DNA of 64,000 nucleotides from CAVTND01 sp963735955 (GCA_963735955.1 CAVTND010000001.1:40409-104408), one strand, 5' to 3'; positions 9,247 to 18,815 are shown, numbered from the stretch's first letter. The notes: generated by a model from the sequence alone, not told the origin. Program-made: numbers and translations.

Positions 9247-9666
9247 TTGAACGAACGCGCGCCGCAGCACCCCACCCCGACGGCGATCACCGTGCACGCG
9301 GCCTCGCGTGTATTGGAGGTCGAGTTTGACGATGGCCGTTGCTTTCGACTGCCATTCGAGTTCCTGCGCGTGATGTCGCCGTCGGCTGACGTGCGCGGCC
9401 ACGGTCCGGGACAGGAAACGCTGCAGGCCGGCAAGCGGGACGTCACGATCACGGAACTCGCGCCGATCGGACATTACGCGGTGCAGCCGACGTTTTCAGA
9501 CGGCCATTCGAGCGGCATTTTCTCGTGGACTTATCTCTATGAACTGGGCCGCGACCAGCAACATCTCTGGACTGACTATCTCGCCCGGCTCGAAGCAGCC
9601 GGGGCGAGTCGTGATGTGTCTGCCGCGTCGGGCGCAGCCACAAAGGGCGCCTGTGGTCATCATTGA
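9247..9666 (+). CDS. DUF971 family protein
   Basis: 139 residues from TTG at 9247. It has the DUF971 / gamma-butyrobetaine-hydroxylase N-terminal-like pattern: ITVHAASRVLEVEFDDG, LPFEFLRVMSPSADVRGHG and HSSGIFSWTYLYELG. In this family conserved Cys/His can bind zinc or Fe-S, but its role is not established. It heads the ubiquinone gene run, 51 bases before ubiE, an arrangement typical of betaproteobacteria. Confidence 0.85.
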   Translation: MNERAPQHPTPTAITVHAASRVLEVEFDDGRCFRLPFEFLRVMSPSADVRGHGPGQETLQAGKRDVTITELAPIGHYAVQPTFSDGHSSGIFSWTYLYELGRDQQHLWTDYLARLEAAGASRDVSAASGAATKGACGHH

Positions 9667-9717
9667 GCCGCGTGCTTGCGGCAACATGAAACCGACACAT
9701 TCAGGCCAGCACAGCGC

Positions 9718-10476
9718 ATGAAGGAGGCCCCTCACCGCGACCGCGGTCCGCGTACCCACTTCGGTTTCGAGGAAGTCGCCGAGGGTGAAAAGGCGACACG
9801 CGTAGCGGGAGTGTTCGACTCGGTCGCCGGTAGCTATGACCTGATGAACGATGTCATGTCGGCCGGCCTGCACCGCGTCTGGAAGGCCTTCACCGTACGT
9901 GCTGCCCAGGTCAGGCCCGGAATGAAGGTGCTGGACATCGCTGGCGGCACGGGCGATTTAGCGCGTGCCTTTGCGGAACAGGCCGGCGAGACCGGCGAAG
10001 TCTGGCTTACGGATATCAACGCTGCGATGCTGACGGTCGGCCGCGATCGTTTGCTCGACGCCGGCAAGTTGTGTCCGGTGGCGCAGTGTGACGCCGAACA
10101 CCTGCCGTTTCGGACCGGACATTTTGATCGCGTCAGCGTGGCCTTCGGCCTGCGCAACATGACTCGCAAGGAAGCGGCGCTGGCCGAGATGCGACGCGTG
10201 CTCGCGCCCGGCGGGAAGTTGCTGGTGCTTGAGTTCTCCCGCATCTGGCAGCCGCTGGCCCCTTTGTACGATGCCTACTCAATGAAAGTGCTGCCGTGGC
10301 TTGGCGCCAGGATTGCCGGCGACAGCGAGAGTTACCGCTACCTGGCCGAATCGATCCGGATGCATCCGCCGCAGCGCGAATTGGCGCAGCTGATGGAACA
10401 GGCTGGCTTCGACGAGGTCCAATGGTTCAACCTGACGGCAGGCATCTGCGCGCTGCACGTCGGCACACGGTTCTGA
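9718..10476 (+). CDS. ubiE: Ubiquinone/menaquinone biosynthesis C-methyltransferase
   Basis: SAM-dependent C-methyltransferase of ubiquinone (and menaquinone) synthesis. 252 residues from ATG at 9718, giving the family N-terminus THFGFEEV...KATRVAGVFDSVAGSYDLMND. SAM motif I is LDIAGGTGDLARAF; DAEHLPF, the UbiE signature RVSVAFGLRNM and the C-terminal FNLTAGICALHVG follow. First enzyme of a ubi cluster with ubiJ and ubiB downstream. Confidence 0.96.
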   Translation: MKEAPHRDRGPRTHFGFEEVAEGEKATRVAGVFDSVAGSYDLMNDVMSAGLHRVWKAFTVRAAQVRPGMKVLDIAGGTGDLARAFAEQAGETGEVWLTDINAAMLTVGRDRLLDAGKLCPVAQCDAEHLPFRTGHFDRVSVAFGLRNMTRKEAALAEMRRVLAPGGKLLVLEFSRIWQPLAPLYDAYSMKVLPWLGARIAGDSESYRYLAESIRMHPPQRELAQLMEQAGFDEVQWFNLTAGICALHVGTRF

Positions 10477-10489
10477 ATAAGGAATGCAG

Positions 10490-11410
10490 ATGAACAGGTG
10501 GATTGCGATCTTGGCGGTGGGATTGATGGCGGCGACCTTTGCGTTCGACGCTGATGCGCAGCGCCGCCTGGGCGGCGGTCGGAATATCGGCCAGCAATCG
10601 CAACCGGTACAGCGCCAGGCTGCGCCCCCGCAGCAGTCCGCGCCAAGCCAGCAGGGCGTACAGCCGGCTGCGCCGGCCAAGCCGGCGTCTCCAGTGGCAG
10701 GCCCTGCCAGTCCGTGGCGCGGCGCGCTGATGGGACTGGCCGCCGGCCTGGGAATCGCAGCGCTGGCGAACTGGCTTGGTTTCGGAGAAGCCCTCACCAT
10801 GTTCCTGACTGCGGCCCTGATCGGTGTCGGCGTGCTGCTGCTGATCGGCTTTGTAATGCGACGCATGCGCGGACCGCAACCCGCCTACAGTGCGCCGGCC
10901 GCTCGCGGCCCCGGCACATATGCCAACGTCGGCTACGAAACGTCGCCGACACCGGTGCAGCGCAGCTCGAACGTCGATCTCGGCGCAGCGCGACCTGGCT
11001 CGGCGATGGACCAGTTCGCGCGCGGCGCCGCGTCAAACGCTCCCTGGGGCATCCCGGCCGGATTCGACAGCGCAGGTTTTGTCGCCCGGGCGAAAGAGCA
11101 ATTCATCGCGCTTCAGCATGCCTGGGACAGCGGCAATCTGGATCAGATCGCCGAATTCACCAGCAACGACATGTTCATCACGCTGACTCACGATCTGCGT
11201 GCGCGTGGAGGACCGAGCAAGACCGAGGTGGTCGCGCTGGAAGCCAAACTGCTCGGCATCGAGTCTGGCAAGGAGCATCTGGCCAGCGTCAAGTTTGACG
11301 GCACGTTGCGGATCAATGGCGAGGTCGAGCGCGTGTCGGAAGTCTGGAACCTGTCCAAGCCGCTCGACGGACGCTCCGGATGGGTGCTGGCGGGGATACA
11401 GCAGGTCTGA
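10490..11410 (+). CDS. Tim44-like domain inner-membrane protein
   Basis: 306 residues from ATG 10490, preferred over ATG 10484 because AAGGA sits six bases before it. Signal-like N-terminus (RWIAILAVGLMAATFAFDADA), a Gln/Pro-rich linker, two adjacent hydrophobic helices (about residues 75-120) and a C-terminal Tim44-like domain (FVARAKEQFIALQHAWDSGN... ending GRSGWVLAGIQQV). In betaproteobacteria this gene regularly follows ubiE; the bacterial role is unproven, possibly organising the UbiI-UbiK-UbiJ type complex. Confidence 0.85.
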   Translation: MNRWIAILAVGLMAATFAFDADAQRRLGGGRNIGQQSQPVQRQAAPPQQSAPSQQGVQPAAPAKPASPVAGPASPWRGALMGLAAGLGIAALANWLGFGEALTMFLTAALIGVGVLLLIGFVMRRMRGPQPAYSAPAARGPGTYANVGYETSPTPVQRSSNVDLGAARPGSAMDQFARGAASNAPWGIPAGFDSAGFVARAKEQFIALQHAWDSGNLDQIAEFTSNDMFITLTHDLRARGGPSKTEVVALEAKLLGIESGKEHLASVKFDGTLRINGEVERVSEVWNLSKPLDGRSGWVLAGIQQV

Positions 11411-11530
11411 GCGGATCGAGCACGCGAAGCAGGGACCCGAAGCCGCACAGGCGAGCCGCCAGAGTGGGCTTCCTTCGGGAAGCCCTTCGTCATTGGGCCC
11501 TGCTGAAACCATGCTGGGTAGACTCGCTCC

Positions 11531-12112
11531 ATGATCGATCAGTTCGCCAGTGCAGCCGCGATTGCATTGCTCAATCGCATGCTGGCCGAAGAGTCCTGGG
11601 CCCGCGACAAGCTGGCGCCGTTTGCCGGGCGCAGCGCGCGCTTTGAAGCAACGCCTTTTTCCCTGCATCTCAAGATCGTCGACGGTGGCGCGATCGGAGC
11701 AGCGGGAGACGAGCCGCCAGCCGTGACGATTGGCATGAACCTTGCCAACCTGCCGCTCGCACTGACCAACCCGCAGGCTGCAATGCGCGATCTGACGCTG
11801 AAAGGCGATGCCGAATTCGCCCAGGCACTTGCATTCGTGCTCCAGAATCTGCGGCCTGATCCCGAAGAGCCACTGTCGCGACTGATCGGCGACGCCGCAG
11901 CACAGCGCGTGGTCGGGCTGCTGCGTGCCGGAGCCTCACAGTGGCGCGAGATCGCCGAGCGCATGCTCGATAACGCCGCCAACTATTTCGTTGCGGAAAA
12001 TCCCATGGTTGTCGACAGCAGGGAAGTGGCTGAATTCTCGGGCTCGGTCAATCGACTGCGCGACGATCTGGCGCGGCTGACCAAGCGAATCGAGCGTTGC
12101 GAACAACGCTGA
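11531..12112 (+). CDS. ubiJ: Ubiquinone biosynthesis accessory factor UbiJ (SCP2 domain)
   Basis: 193 residues. N-terminal SCP2-type lipid-binding domain (LLNRMLAEESWARDKLAPFAGRS..., VTIGMNLANLPLAL..., LTLKGDAEFAQALAFVLQNL) followed by a C-terminal coiled coil (VNRLRDDLARLTKRIERCEQR). Known to hold ubiquinone intermediates within the soluble Ubi complex. Lies between the Tim44 gene and ubiB in the expected order. Confidence 0.9.
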   Translation: MIDQFASAAAIALLNRMLAEESWARDKLAPFAGRSARFEATPFSLHLKIVDGGAIGAAGDEPPAVTIGMNLANLPLALTNPQAAMRDLTLKGDAEFAQALAFVLQNLRPDPEEPLSRLIGDAAAQRVVGLLRAGASQWREIAERMLDNAANYFVAENPMVVDSREVAEFSGSVNRLRDDLARLTKRIERCEQR

Positions 12113-12163
12113 GGCAGCACGGCATTCCAGCCCGGCTGGATGCCGCTCGTACAATTCACCGCG

Positions 12164-13714
12164 ATGCGCCTCTTCCGTCTGTTCCGCATTCTCACCATTG
12201 TCTGGCGCTACCGGCTCGACGAAATAGTCGTCACCAGCCTGAAGAACCCAGTTCTCGTGCGCCTCGTCGACTGGACTTCCTTTGGCGCTCCACGCGCTCC
12301 CCGTGCAGTGCGCCTGCGCAGCGCGCTCGAGGATCTCGGTCCCATCTTTGTAAAGTTCGGACAGGTCCTGTCGACGCGACGCGACCTGCTGCCCGTTGAT
12401 GTCGCGGACGAACTTGCCAAGCTGCAGGATCGCGTCCCGCCGTTCCCCTCTGCGCTGGCCGTGCGCGAAATCGAGCGCGGCCTCGGTCGGCCGCTGGATG
12501 AGCTGTTTTCTGATTTTCAGCAGGAACCGGTGGCCTCGGCCTCGATCGCGCAAGTCCACTTTGCCGTCCTCAAGCACGGTTCCGGTTCAGGCCGCGAAGT
12601 CGCCGTCAAGGTCCTGCGGCCGAACATGATGCAGGCGATCGAACGCGATCTTGCCTTGCTCGACACCGGAGCCGCCCTGGTGGAACGTCTGTGGCGTGAC
12701 GGCAAGCGCCTGCGGCCGCGCGACGTCGTGGCCGAGTTCGATACTTACCTGCACGACGAGCTTGATCTGATGCGCGAGGCGGCCAATGCGGCGCAACTGC
12801 GCCGCAACTTCACCGGCTCGGCCCTGCTTGTCGTGCCTGAAATGCTGTTTGATGTCTGCTGCAGCAATGTCCTGGTGATGGAGCGCATGGAAGGCATTCC
12901 GATCAGCCAGATCGATCGTCTCCGCGAAGCCGGAATCGATATCAAGAAACTGTCGCGAGATGGCGTCACGATCTTCTTCACCCAGGTGTTTGACCATGCG
13001 TTCTTTCACGCCGACATGCACCCCGGCAACATCCTGGTCGGCACCCAGGGTGACCAGTTCAACAAATACATCGCGCTCGATTTCGGCATCGTCGGCACCC
13101 TGTCGGAGACCGACAAGAACTATCTGGCGCAGAATTTCCTGGCATTCTTCCGGCGCGACTACCGACGTATTGCCGAACTGCACGCCGAATCTGGCTGGGT
13201 GCCGCAGGACACGCGCATCACCGAGCTCGAGGGCGCGATCCGCGCCTGCTGCGAGCCGGTGTTCGACAAGCCGCTGAAGGACATTTCACTGGGCATGGTG
13301 CTGCTGCGATTGTTCGAAGCGTCACGACGTTTCAACGTCGAAATCCAGCCGCAGCTTGTGCTGCTGCAAAAGACCCTACTGAACATCGAAGGACTTGGCC
13401 GCCACCTCGACCCCGATCTCGATCTATGGAAGACCGCCATGCCCTTTCTCGAGCGCTGGATGGAGCAGCAGGTCGGGTTCAGTGGTCTCGAACAGAAGTT
13501 CAGGCAGGAAGCCCTGCAGTGGAGCTATCTGCTTCCGCAGTTGCCGCGACTGGTGCATCAGTCGCTGTCACGCAATCGCGATGCCGATCGCCTGATCGAG
13601 GAAGTGCGGGAGCTGCGTCGGGAGCAGCGCCTGACCAATCGCTGGTACGCGGTGGCGACCGTCCTGTTGCTGATTGTGGTCGCATACGGCGGCTGGGCAC
13701 TGTGGCGCACATGA
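12164..13714 (+). CDS. ubiB: Atypical kinase/ATPase UbiB
   Basis: 516 residues from ATG 12164 (MRLFRLFRIL), chosen over ATG 12140 by family N-terminus. ABC1/UbiB atypical kinase: the KxGQ motif region FVKFGQVLSTRRDLLP, ASASIAQVH (Ala-rich loop), VAVKVLRP (catalytic Lys), HADMHPGN and DFG. The C-terminus ends in hydrophobic helices (YAVATVLLLIVVAYGGWALW) that place it on the inner membrane. It has ATPase activity needed for ubiquinone synthesis. Last gene of the ubi run. Confidence 0.97.
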   Translation: MRLFRLFRILTIVWRYRLDEIVVTSLKNPVLVRLVDWTSFGAPRAPRAVRLRSALEDLGPIFVKFGQVLSTRRDLLPVDVADELAKLQDRVPPFPSALAVREIERGLGRPLDELFSDFQQEPVASASIAQVHFAVLKHGSGSGREVAVKVLRPNMMQAIERDLALLDTGAALVERLWRDGKRLRPRDVVAEFDTYLHDELDLMREAANAAQLRRNFTGSALLVVPEMLFDVCCSNVLVMERMEGIPISQIDRLREAGIDIKKLSRDGVTIFFTQVFDHAFFHADMHPGNILVGTQGDQFNKYIALDFGIVGTLSETDKNYLAQNFLAFFRRDYRRIAELHAESGWVPQDTRITELEGAIRACCEPVFDKPLKDISLGMVLLRLFEASRRFNVEIQPQLVLLQKTLLNIEGLGRHLDPDLDLWKTAMPFLERWMEQQVGFSGLEQKFRQEALQWSYLLPQLPRLVHQSLSRNRDADRLIEEVRELRREQRLTNRWYAVATVLLLIVVAYGGWALWRT

Positions 13715-13831
13715 AGAGTCGTTCCCCGCCCGAACGTTCTAGGACGATTGCGTCATTGACTCATTCCGTCTGCCCGCTATCGTGTCCCGCCCCGGCGGTG
13801 CGTCCGCTCGCAACTTCACTCTAGTCGAATC

Positions 13832-15913
13832 ATGACCCTGACCCCTGTTCGTCCTCGTTTTGCTGGCTTGTTGGTTGCACTCGCTGTTGTTTTGACCGTA
13901 ACCGCCTGCGGCGGTGACAGCGAAAACAAGCCGACGACCCCGCCACCTCCTGCGACCGGGACGCCGTCGCCGACCTGTGTCAACGCGAGCGACGCATTCA
14001 GTGTTGTCGGCGACGCCTCGGTCGCGGTTGGCGGTGTGGCGGGCGCCGTGCTGGCGGGATGCACCGGGGCGCTGAGTGAAGTCACCTGGACCCAAACGGC
14101 GGGGCCCGCCGCCACGCTGCTCTCGGCGAAGACACAGGCGATCAGTTTCCAGCCCGCGGCCGCCGGCAGCTACAGCTTCACCGCCAATTTCCGGGACGCC
14201 GGGGGTGTCCTGCGCAGCGCCAGTATCACGATCAATGCCAATATGACGTTCGTTCCTGTCGCGGTCGTTGCGCGTGGCGACCAGGCAGTGCGCAAGGGCG
14301 GCAAGGTTTCGGTGCGCGCGTGGCCGGGCATTGCCACCGGTGAAACGCTCACCTGGTCCCAGACTGCGGGTCCGATCGTCACGCTCGACGTGACCGATCC
14401 CAATCGCATGCTGTTCACCGCGCCCGACGTGACACGCGATACGGCGCTGGTGTTCCGCGTGACGCGTCGGCTCGCCAATGGAACTACCGATACCGATGAC
14501 GTGCGGGTGCTGGTCGAGAACTACACCCAGGCGCCGACCGATCCGGCCGGCAGCGGCCCGTACGTGTTCAGCGACCTGCATGTCTCGCGCGTCTACCCGT
14601 ACCGCGCGTCCGGGCCGTACGCGAATGTGCTAACCGGCTGCACCTACAACGCACAACTGCAGTACTTCGGCGCCGGCACCAATCTGTGCACGCTGAGTAC
14701 GCTGCCGATGCTGCACCAGACTACCGGCGGCGCCGTGCCGACCGTGGCCCAGATCATGGACCGCGTGCTGGTTTCGCACGACTGGATGGGGCAGGTTTTC
14801 GAGCAGCTGCTGACGACGCAAGCCACGGATGATCTGCTGCGGCTGTTCAACGGCGTCACTGCGATCGTGATCGGCTCGCAGGTGCGGCCGAGCTTCTACT
14901 ACGCACTGACCGGCGCCATCTACCTGGATGCCGACAATTTCTGGCTGACCGCCGAGCAGCGCGATGTCGTCAACGAAGCGCCGGATTTTCGCTCGGACTT
15001 CGACCGCGACCTGCAGTACTCGGGTCTGTGGCGCTATACGTTCAACAACGCCAGCATTTTCCTGCCGTTCCCGGCCGACTCGCGCATCCCGCGCGACATT
15101 ACTTACCTGATGTCGGAAGCCGGCTGGCTGATGTATCACGAACTCGGTCACGCGTCGGACTTCATGCCGGTATCGGTGCGCGGCGCGATCAACCCGGGTC
15201 TTTCGGTCTGGGCAAATATCAGCCCGCGCTACCAGGCGAGTCAGTTGCCCTCTGACGTGATGACCGCGACGTTTCCTCTGCTCTCGCCGCAGATGCGAGC
15301 CCTGGCAGAAGTCAAGTTCACGACCGGCCCGGCAGCGAATGACCAGGCGATGATTAACGGCATCCCGTACGGAACACTGCGCACCTACACGCCGACCATG
15401 GTCGCCGGTTTCTTCAGTCCCGACCGGGCGACCGACGAGTACAACTTCACGAATTCGCGCGAAGACATCGCGATGACATTCGAGGAATTCATGATGGTTC
15501 GCAACCATACCTTCCGGCGCGATGTGGCGATCACGGACAAGATGACATCCACCTCGACCGGCAGCACGATCATCGTGCGCTGGGGTCAGCGCGGCCGTAT
15601 CGGTGACGCGAATGTAAGACCGCGCGCCCAGTATGTGGTGTCGCAGCTGGCGCCCTGGCTCAGCGCTGCGACCGAGATCGCCGCCGTGCCGGCGCCAATC
15701 GCGATGCGTCCTGGAGAAAGCTGGAACGCGAACCTAGTGCTGCCGGCAGCGCTGGGCGGTATGGCCAGCGCAATGTCCCTGCCGACAGCGCGCGAACTCG
15801 AAGCCGATCGTCTCCTGCTGCGCAAGGCCATGACGCGTCAGTTCATGGGTATCGAGACCGGCGGTGGTCACTGGACACCGAACGAGCGGGTGCTAAGGCG
15901 CACGGCACGCTAG
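13832..15913 (+). CDS. Lipoprotein with a HELGH zinc-metalloprotease motif
   Basis: 693 residues. Lipoprotein signal (hydrophobic run then VTACGG), a Pro/Thr linker, then two PKD/REJ-like beta domains (each with TWTQTAGP or LTWSQTAGP; about residues 50-225). The C-terminal half has HELGH at residues 436-440 in the context LMYHELGHASDF, the signature of gluzincin/metzincin-type zinc proteases, and EFMMVRNH about 110 residues later that could supply the third ligand. Likely a surface or periplasmic protease; substrate unknown. No neighbour in an operon. Confidence 0.65.
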   Translation: MTLTPVRPRFAGLLVALAVVLTVTACGGDSENKPTTPPPPATGTPSPTCVNASDAFSVVGDASVAVGGVAGAVLAGCTGALSEVTWTQTAGPAATLLSAKTQAISFQPAAAGSYSFTANFRDAGGVLRSASITINANMTFVPVAVVARGDQAVRKGGKVSVRAWPGIATGETLTWSQTAGPIVTLDVTDPNRMLFTAPDVTRDTALVFRVTRRLANGTTDTDDVRVLVENYTQAPTDPAGSGPYVFSDLHVSRVYPYRASGPYANVLTGCTYNAQLQYFGAGTNLCTLSTLPMLHQTTGGAVPTVAQIMDRVLVSHDWMGQVFEQLLTTQATDDLLRLFNGVTAIVIGSQVRPSFYYALTGAIYLDADNFWLTAEQRDVVNEAPDFRSDFDRDLQYSGLWRYTFNNASIFLPFPADSRIPRDITYLMSEAGWLMYHELGHASDFMPVSVRGAINPGLSVWANISPRYQASQLPSDVMTATFPLLSPQMRALAEVKFTTGPAANDQAMINGIPYGTLRTYTPTMVAGFFSPDRATDEYNFTNSREDIAMTFEEFMMVRNHTFRRDVAITDKMTSTSTGSTIIVRWGQRGRIGDANVRPRAQYVVSQLAPWLSAATEIAAVPAPIAMRPGESWNANLVLPAALGGMASAMSLPTARELEADRLLLRKAMTRQFMGIETGGGHWTPNERVLRRTAR

Positions 15914-16283
15914 CTCCGGTGCGCGGGCAAGGGATCGCCTTCTCCACGCAGGACGGCGATCCGGATCGGATGCAGGCGGCCGATTGCTCGGGGGCTGGTT
16001 CTTCGGGTCGAGAGTGACCGCCAGCGAAACCACGGTCACGGCGCGAACCGCGCGAGAACTTGCCGACGCGTGCTCTGTCCTGGGTTTTCCAGCTAGCCCG
16101 TAGCCGGTATTTCTGTGCCGCGCGCAGGACGCTAAGGTCGATCGAGCAGTTCTTGCGGTCCCTGGGCCGTGGTCGATCGCCGTGCTGATCAAGGTTTTCC
16201 GAAGTTCAACCTAGGCGGGGCTCGGTCCGCACTGGATTCAATCTGCCGACCCACGCAGTTCCGGGCTCGGCGTAATTCTGAAA
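15914..16283 (+). other. Intergenic stretch without recognised features
   Basis: 370 bases between the metalloprotease-like lipoprotein and the antiporter. Open frames here lack a ribosome site or recognisable protein. A promoter for the antiporter operon presumably lies here but no clear motif was found. Confidence 0.4.
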
Positions 16284-17504
16284 GTGCCGATGGACCTAAG
16301 TTTCCTTCCCGACTGGCCTCCTGTCTTCTCCTCCGCGGTTGCCGTCGCGGTGCTTGTGGTCCTGGCCGCAGCGTTTGGAGAAGTCGCCGCCCGCTGGCTG
16401 CGCGTACCGCGTCTGCTCGGGTACCTGCTTGCAGGGGCATGCTTCGGAGCCGGCGGTTACGTGCTGCAGGTTCTGCACATGGAACCCCTGCCCAAGGCCA
16501 CATTGCAGTATTCGCTCGATCTGGTCGCCGCGATCATCCTGTTCGATCTCGGTCAACGCGTGTCCTTTGGATGGATCCGCCGCAACCCGGCATTGCTTGC
16601 TGCGAGCCTGTTCGAAAGTGGCATCACCTTTGCGGCGGTGTTCAGCGTCATGCGCTGGCTCGAGATTGCACCGTTGCCGGCGGCCTTGATCGCAACCGTC
16701 AGCATGTCGACCTCGCCCGCGGTGGTGCTGGCGGTGACGCGCGAACTCCGATCGCAAGGCCAGGTGACCGAGCGGGTGCTGCTTTTGACGGCGTTGAACT
16801 CGATCTACGCGGTGGTGCTGTCGACCCTGCTGCTGGCCTGGGCGCGCCTCGAAACGCGCGGTTTGCTCGACGATCTGCTGCTGCATCCCCTGTATCTGAT
16901 CGTCGGGTCCCTGGCGCTGGCGGCAATCGGCGCGCGAGTCTTCCTGATGGTTGCCGCCTTCATCGGCCGGGATCGGGCAGCCCAACTGATACTGATGCTG
17001 GCCGTGGTGTGGATTGTGTTCGAGGCCTCGCAGGCGCTGCGGCTCTCTCCGCTGCTGTCCCTGCTGACCTGCGGCGCCTTTGTGCGAACTTTCGACCGCG
17101 CGCGACATCGCGCCAGCGATGATTTCGGCCTGTTCTCGGCGCTCGCGCTAATGCTGTTTTTCGCCCTGTCAGCGGCAACGGTCGATCTCGGGATACTGGC
17201 CGGCGCCGGCCTGCCGGCACTGCTGTTGGTGCTTGCCCGCGCCGCATCCAAACTGGCGGCCACGGGTGTGCTGGCTCGACTCACCGGCATCATGTGGCGC
17301 AAGGGATTGCTGACCGGCCTCGGCCTGCTGCCGATGTCGGCGATTTCCCTGATGTTGACCCAGCAAATTTCCAAGATCGATCCGCATCTCGGCGCCGAGG
17401 CGGGCGCGGTGCTGCTCGCCGGAATCATCGTGATGCAGATTGCGGGCGCGCTGACGCTGGTCTATGCCTTGCGCGCAAGCGGCGAGGCAAGGGAGCAACC
17501 ATGA
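16284..17504 (+). CDS. CPA2-type cation:proton antiporter
   Basis: 406 residues from GTG 16284 (or ATG 16290). Strongly hydrophobic with 12 or so membrane helices and the Na+/H+ exchanger domain pattern (LLGYLLAGACFGAGG, LFDLGQRV, ATVSMSTSPAVVLAVTREL). No C-terminal RCK/TrkA-N domain, so gating would need a partner. It belongs to the KefB/GerN-like superfamily; ion specificity cannot be read. Its stop overlaps a 26-codon coupling frame leading into the GCS2 ligase gene. Confidence 0.85.
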   Translation: MPMDLSFLPDWPPVFSSAVAVAVLVVLAAAFGEVAARWLRVPRLLGYLLAGACFGAGGYVLQVLHMEPLPKATLQYSLDLVAAIILFDLGQRVSFGWIRRNPALLAASLFESGITFAAVFSVMRWLEIAPLPAALIATVSMSTSPAVVLAVTRELRSQGQVTERVLLLTALNSIYAVVLSTLLLAWARLETRGLLDDLLLHPLYLIVGSLALAAIGARVFLMVAAFIGRDRAAQLILMLAVVWIVFEASQALRLSPLLSLLTCGAFVRTFDRARHRASDDFGLFSALALMLFFALSAATVDLGILAGAGLPALLLVLARAASKLAATGVLARLTGIMWRKGLLTGLGLLPMSAISLMLTQQISKIDPHLGAEAGAVLLAGIIVMQIAGALTLVYALRASGEAREQP

Positions 17505-17581
17505 GACCGCCGCACGGCCGCCCGAAGGCGGGCGACGTCCCTCGCGGAGGGACCGCGCGCAGCGCGAGGGAGCAACCATGA
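17501..17581 (+). repeat. 77-bp coupling repeat with three hairpins and a 26-codon frame
   Basis: AGGGAGCAACCATGA occurs at 17490-17504 and again at 17567-17581, exactly 77 bases apart. The first ATGA is the antiporter stop and the start of a 26-residue open frame; the second is the stop of that frame and the start of the GCS2 gene. Between them are three hairpins: CCGCC-CGAA-GGCGG, GTCCCTC-GCG-GAGGGAC and CGCGC-A-GCGCG. It resembles intergenic palindromic elements of Comamonadaceae-like genomes inserted within the operon, with the ribosome site duplicated. Confidence 0.7.
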
Positions 17582-18726
17582 ACGATGAGGTGCTCGATTT
17601 CAAGCGCTCAGCATCCTTGTCGATGGGGGTCGAACTCGAGCTTCAGCTGATCGACCGGCGCACCGGCGATCTGACGCGGGCAGCGTCCGACCTGATTGCA
17701 TTGTCGACACGCAAGCCGTTCCCGGGCGACATCAAGCCCGAGATCACCGAAAGCATGCTGGAAGTCAGCACCTCGGTGCACACGTCGTACGCGCCGCTGC
17801 GTGCTGAATTGCTGGCGATGCGCGATCGCCTCGTGGTTGGTGCCGATCGGCTTGACATCGAAGTCGCCGGCGGCGGTGCGCATCCGTTCCAGCGCTGGTA
17901 CGACCGCCAGATCTATGACCGGCCGCGGTTTCGACATGTCGCCGGTCTGTACGGCTATCTGGCCAAGCAGTTCACCGTATTCGGACAGCACGTGCACATA
18001 GGCTGCGAAAACGGAACCCAGGCCATGCTGCAGTTGCATCGATTGTCGGGATACATCCCGCAGTTCATTGCGCTGGCAGCCTGCAGTCCATACGTCCAGG
18101 GCGTCGACACCTCGTTTGACTGCTCGCGACTGAACAGCATCTCGGCATTTCCGCTGTCGGGACGTGCGCCGTTCCTGACCGACTGGCCGGCGTTCGAGCA
18201 CTACTTCACCAAGCTGCGCCGGCTCGGCGTCGTGGAGAGCATGAAGGACTTCTACTGGGATATCCGGCCCAAGCCCGAATACGGAACTATCGAGGTGCGC
18301 GTGTTCGACACGCCTCTGACGGTCGAGCGGGCGGCCGTGCTCGCGGCCTACCTGCAGGCGATCTGCCGGATGCTGCTCGACCGCGCCGACGCCGTCAGCG
18401 AGGAGAGTTACCTCGCCTACAACTACAACCGTTTTCAGGCCTGTCGATTCGGACTCGAGGGACAGGTACTGGACAGCGTGACCGGCGAATCGACACCGCT
18501 GCACCTGGCGGTGCTGAAGACGCTCGAGGCGTGCCGGCCGTATGCCCGCGAACTCGGCTCGATCGACGCCCTCGACGAACTCGAGCGCTGGGTCCGGACC
18601 GAAGGCAACGAGGCCCGCTGGCAGCGTGAAACGATGCAGAGCCGGCACTCGCTGGCAGAACTGGTGCTGCAGTCAGCCGATCGCTGGCGCGGGCGAGCCG
18701 CCGTGCCGCATGACGTCCCGGCATAG
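17578..18726 (+). CDS. Carboxylate-amine ligase, YbdK / GCS2 family
   Basis: 382 residues from ATG 17578. GCS2-fold ATP-dependent carboxylate-amine ligase related to plant-type glutamate-cysteine ligase: LSMGVELELQLID at the N-terminus, GGGAHPFQRW, FGQHVHIGC, and PKPEYGTIEVRVFDTP. YbdK has weak gamma-glutamyl-cysteine ligase activity in vitro; the physiological substrate is open. Translationally chained to the antiporter, which hints at a link between thiol status and ion flux as in Kef systems (inference). Confidence 0.88.
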   Translation: MNDEVLDFKRSASLSMGVELELQLIDRRTGDLTRAASDLIALSTRKPFPGDIKPEITESMLEVSTSVHTSYAPLRAELLAMRDRLVVGADRLDIEVAGGGAHPFQRWYDRQIYDRPRFRHVAGLYGYLAKQFTVFGQHVHIGCENGTQAMLQLHRLSGYIPQFIALAACSPYVQGVDTSFDCSRLNSISAFPLSGRAPFLTDWPAFEHYFTKLRRLGVVESMKDFYWDIRPKPEYGTIEVRVFDTPLTVERAAVLAAYLQAICRMLLDRADAVSEESYLAYNYNRFQACRFGLEGQVLDSVTGESTPLHLAVLKTLEACRPYARELGSIDALDELERWVRTEGNEARWQRETMQSRHSLAELVLQSADRWRGRAAVPHDVPA

Positions 18727-18815
18727 AGCGATCGGCCGGCGAAAGATCCTCCCAGACCGGGCGATGGGCGACGCCCGGCTTGCTCCATAATCCGCGCCAA
18801 TTTCGCGGAGCCGCC

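Noticed and set aside
15893..16192. 99-codon minus-strand open frame between the zincin lipoprotein and the antiporter
   Set aside because: Serine/arginine-rich composition typical of antisense frames in GC-rich DNA, no ribosome site, overlaps the end of a real gene.
16296..17108. 270-codon minus-strand frame within the antiporter
   Set aside because: His/Gln/Arg-rich shadow of the membrane-protein coding sequence.
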